Part shown: in pieces, positions 8,400-9,050 of the stretch
How the letters are laid out: the number at the start of each line of letters is the position of its first letter
Position numbering within the stretch: the stretch's first letter is position 1
NCBI GenBank assembly: GCA_041477005.1
Contig: JBGOUJ010000305.1
Location: forward strand, 1-9,050
DNA: 9,050 nt
Source of the DNA: JBGOUJ01 sp041477005
GTDB taxonomy: Bacteria; Acidobacteriota; Terriglobia; Bryobacterales; JACQDG01
Direction of reading: 5' to 3'
Program-made: the position numbers and the translations under genes
The notes under the pieces: model-generated
Databases searched by the model: none
Told to the model about the DNA's origin: nothing
Seen by the model: the letters and a program-made list of their open reading frames with translations, nothing else

Positions 8400-9050
8400 A
8401 TGTCGAAAGAATTGATCGTGTCTTCGACCGCGCATGAAACGAAAGTGGCGATCCTGGAAGACGACGAACTGGTCGAGATTTACTTCGAGCGGGAAAAGCA
8501 ATATGGTCTGGCGGGCAGCATTTACAAGGGCCGGGTCACTCGCGTGTTGCCGGGCATGCAGTCCGCGTTCGTCAATATCGGCCTGGAGCGCGACGCGTTC
8601 CTGTATGTTTCCGACTTTTTCGAGGACAACGAAGAGTACGACCGCATCGTGACGACCGTGGAGGACACGGTTGTCAAGATGGAGGAGAAGGGTCAGGTTG
8701 CGCCGGACACGGCCGCCGCGCCGCCTTCCGGCAACGGCGCGCCGCCGGTTTCCGAAGTGGAGCCGGAGGCGGCTCCTCGGGCGTCTGCTGCGCCGCTCCG
8801 CGGGTCTCCTCCGCCGGCCCAAAACGATGAGCCGGGCCAGGACCGCCGCGGGCAGGGCCCGGCTTTGGGCGGCCGCCGCGGCCGCCGCGGCCGCCGCCGG
8901 CGCGTGCCTGGTGGGCGCGGCTTTCCGGAGTCGAAATACGCGGCCCGCAGCGACACGCCGGCCGCACCGCCGCCTTTGGCGACACCGGTTGAGACCCCGG
9001 CCCGGGGGCCGGTGCGCGAGGAGGAATCCGATTTCGAAGTCCTGCCGGGC
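8400..9050 (+). CDS. rng: Ribonuclease E/G, N-terminal part with split S1 domain
   Basis: This is an endoribonuclease of the RNase E/G family, which processes rRNA and starts mRNA decay; only the first 217 codons are in the window, with no stop. Start ATG 8400 has GGGAAGG at 8387-8393. Residues 1-76 match the family N-terminus and the first half of the S1 RNA-binding domain: KELIVSST (3-10), IYKGRVTRV (41-49), AFVNIG (56-61), AFLYVSD (66-72). The S1 fold is then interrupted: residues from about 77 to beyond 217 are Pro/Ala/Glu-rich with an Arg/Gly patch (157-174) followed by GFPESKYA. Insertions in this S1 position occur in some RNase E/G lineages; from memory, acidobacterial members have them. 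The catalytic RNase H-like part with DxD metal site is outside the window, so E versus G cannot be decided. An rng gene also follows mreBCD in E. coli. Confidence 0.9.
   Translation, partial: MSKELIVSSTAHETKVAILEDDELVEIYFEREKQYGLAGSIYKGRVTRVLPGMQSAFVNIGLERDAFLYVSDFFEDNEEYDRIVTTVEDTVVKMEEKGQVAPDTAAAPPSGNGAPPVSEVEPEAAPRASAAPLRGSPPPAQNDEPGQDRRGQGPALGGRRGRRGRRRRVPGGRGFPESKYAARSDTPAAPPPLATPVETPARGPVREEESDFEVLPG
8871..8897 (+). repeat. Three 9-nt GGCCGCCGC repeats coding GRR
   Basis: Three exact copies of GGCCGCCGC encode Gly-Arg-Arg-Gly-Arg-Arg-Gly-Arg-Arg in the RNase E/G insertion. The DNA is also locally self-complementary (GCGGCCGC), so it is prone to slippage and hard to sequence. The peptide is an RG-type motif likely to bind RNA or other polyanions. 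Confidence 0.8.

Noticed and set aside
8136..8822. 228-residue minus-strand ORF
   Set aside because: It is antisense to rng and its leader; the plus strand shows clear RNase E/G motifs with a good ribosome binding site.

Overview
The window is GC-rich bacterial chromosome holding the cell-elongation (rod-shape) gene cluster mreB-mreC-mreD-mrdA(PBP2)-rodA, followed by the first 217 codons of a ribonuclease E/G gene. The first 75% of a divergent typA/bipA GTPase gene lies on the minus strand at the left edge. All seven protein genes were recognised from family motifs read directly in the translation. The uninterrupted mreBCD-mrdA-rodA-rng order, the RNase E/G whose S1 domain is split by a long Pro/Ala/Arg-Gly insertion, and the intergenic heptamer repeats (CAGAAGY, TTTGCCT) together suggest an acidobacterium (Acidobacteriota, Terriglobia-like). 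This placement is an inference from gene order and style, not from a database match.

Layout. Positions 1-1372 (minus): typA, truncated by the window edge, probably starting at TTG. Positions 1373-1949: a long divergent intergenic region with a degenerate 7-nt tandem repeat (about 1555-1603) and, from 1750 to 1944, a run of six inverted repeats that would form consecutive hairpins in the mreB leader. Positions 1950-2975 mreB; a 75-bp near-perfect inverted repeat built from 10-nt GCAGAT steps (2981-3055); 3070-4359 mreC with a long Pro-rich pentapeptide-repeat tail; 4362-4892 mreD; 4892-6850 mrdA, which overlaps mreD by one base. The 3' end of mrdA has been replaced or extended by an 11-unit CAGAAGY heptamer array. 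Inverted copies of the same heptamer fill the gap up to rodA (6951-8042). Positions 8043-8399 carry no gene but have several long-range complementary segments, some mutually exclusive, that could form a structured leader for rng (8400 to beyond the edge).

How the genes work together: MreB filaments at the inner membrane, linked through MreC and MreD, organise the glycosyltransferase RodA and its transpeptidase partner PBP2 to insert peptidoglycan along the cell side wall. RNase E/G is an RNA-processing enzyme; the E. coli mreBCD locus also has an RNase G gene (rng/cafA) downstream, so its presence here repeats a known neighbourhood. TypA is a ribosome-associated translational GTPase, divergently transcribed and probably unrelated.

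No mobile element, CRISPR array, tRNA or rRNA was seen. The unexplained content is in the non-coding and repeat DNA: two families of 7-nt repeats, one of which has invaded the coding end of mrdA; the stem-loop at the mreB/mreC junction; and two candidate structured 5' leaders (mreB, rng).
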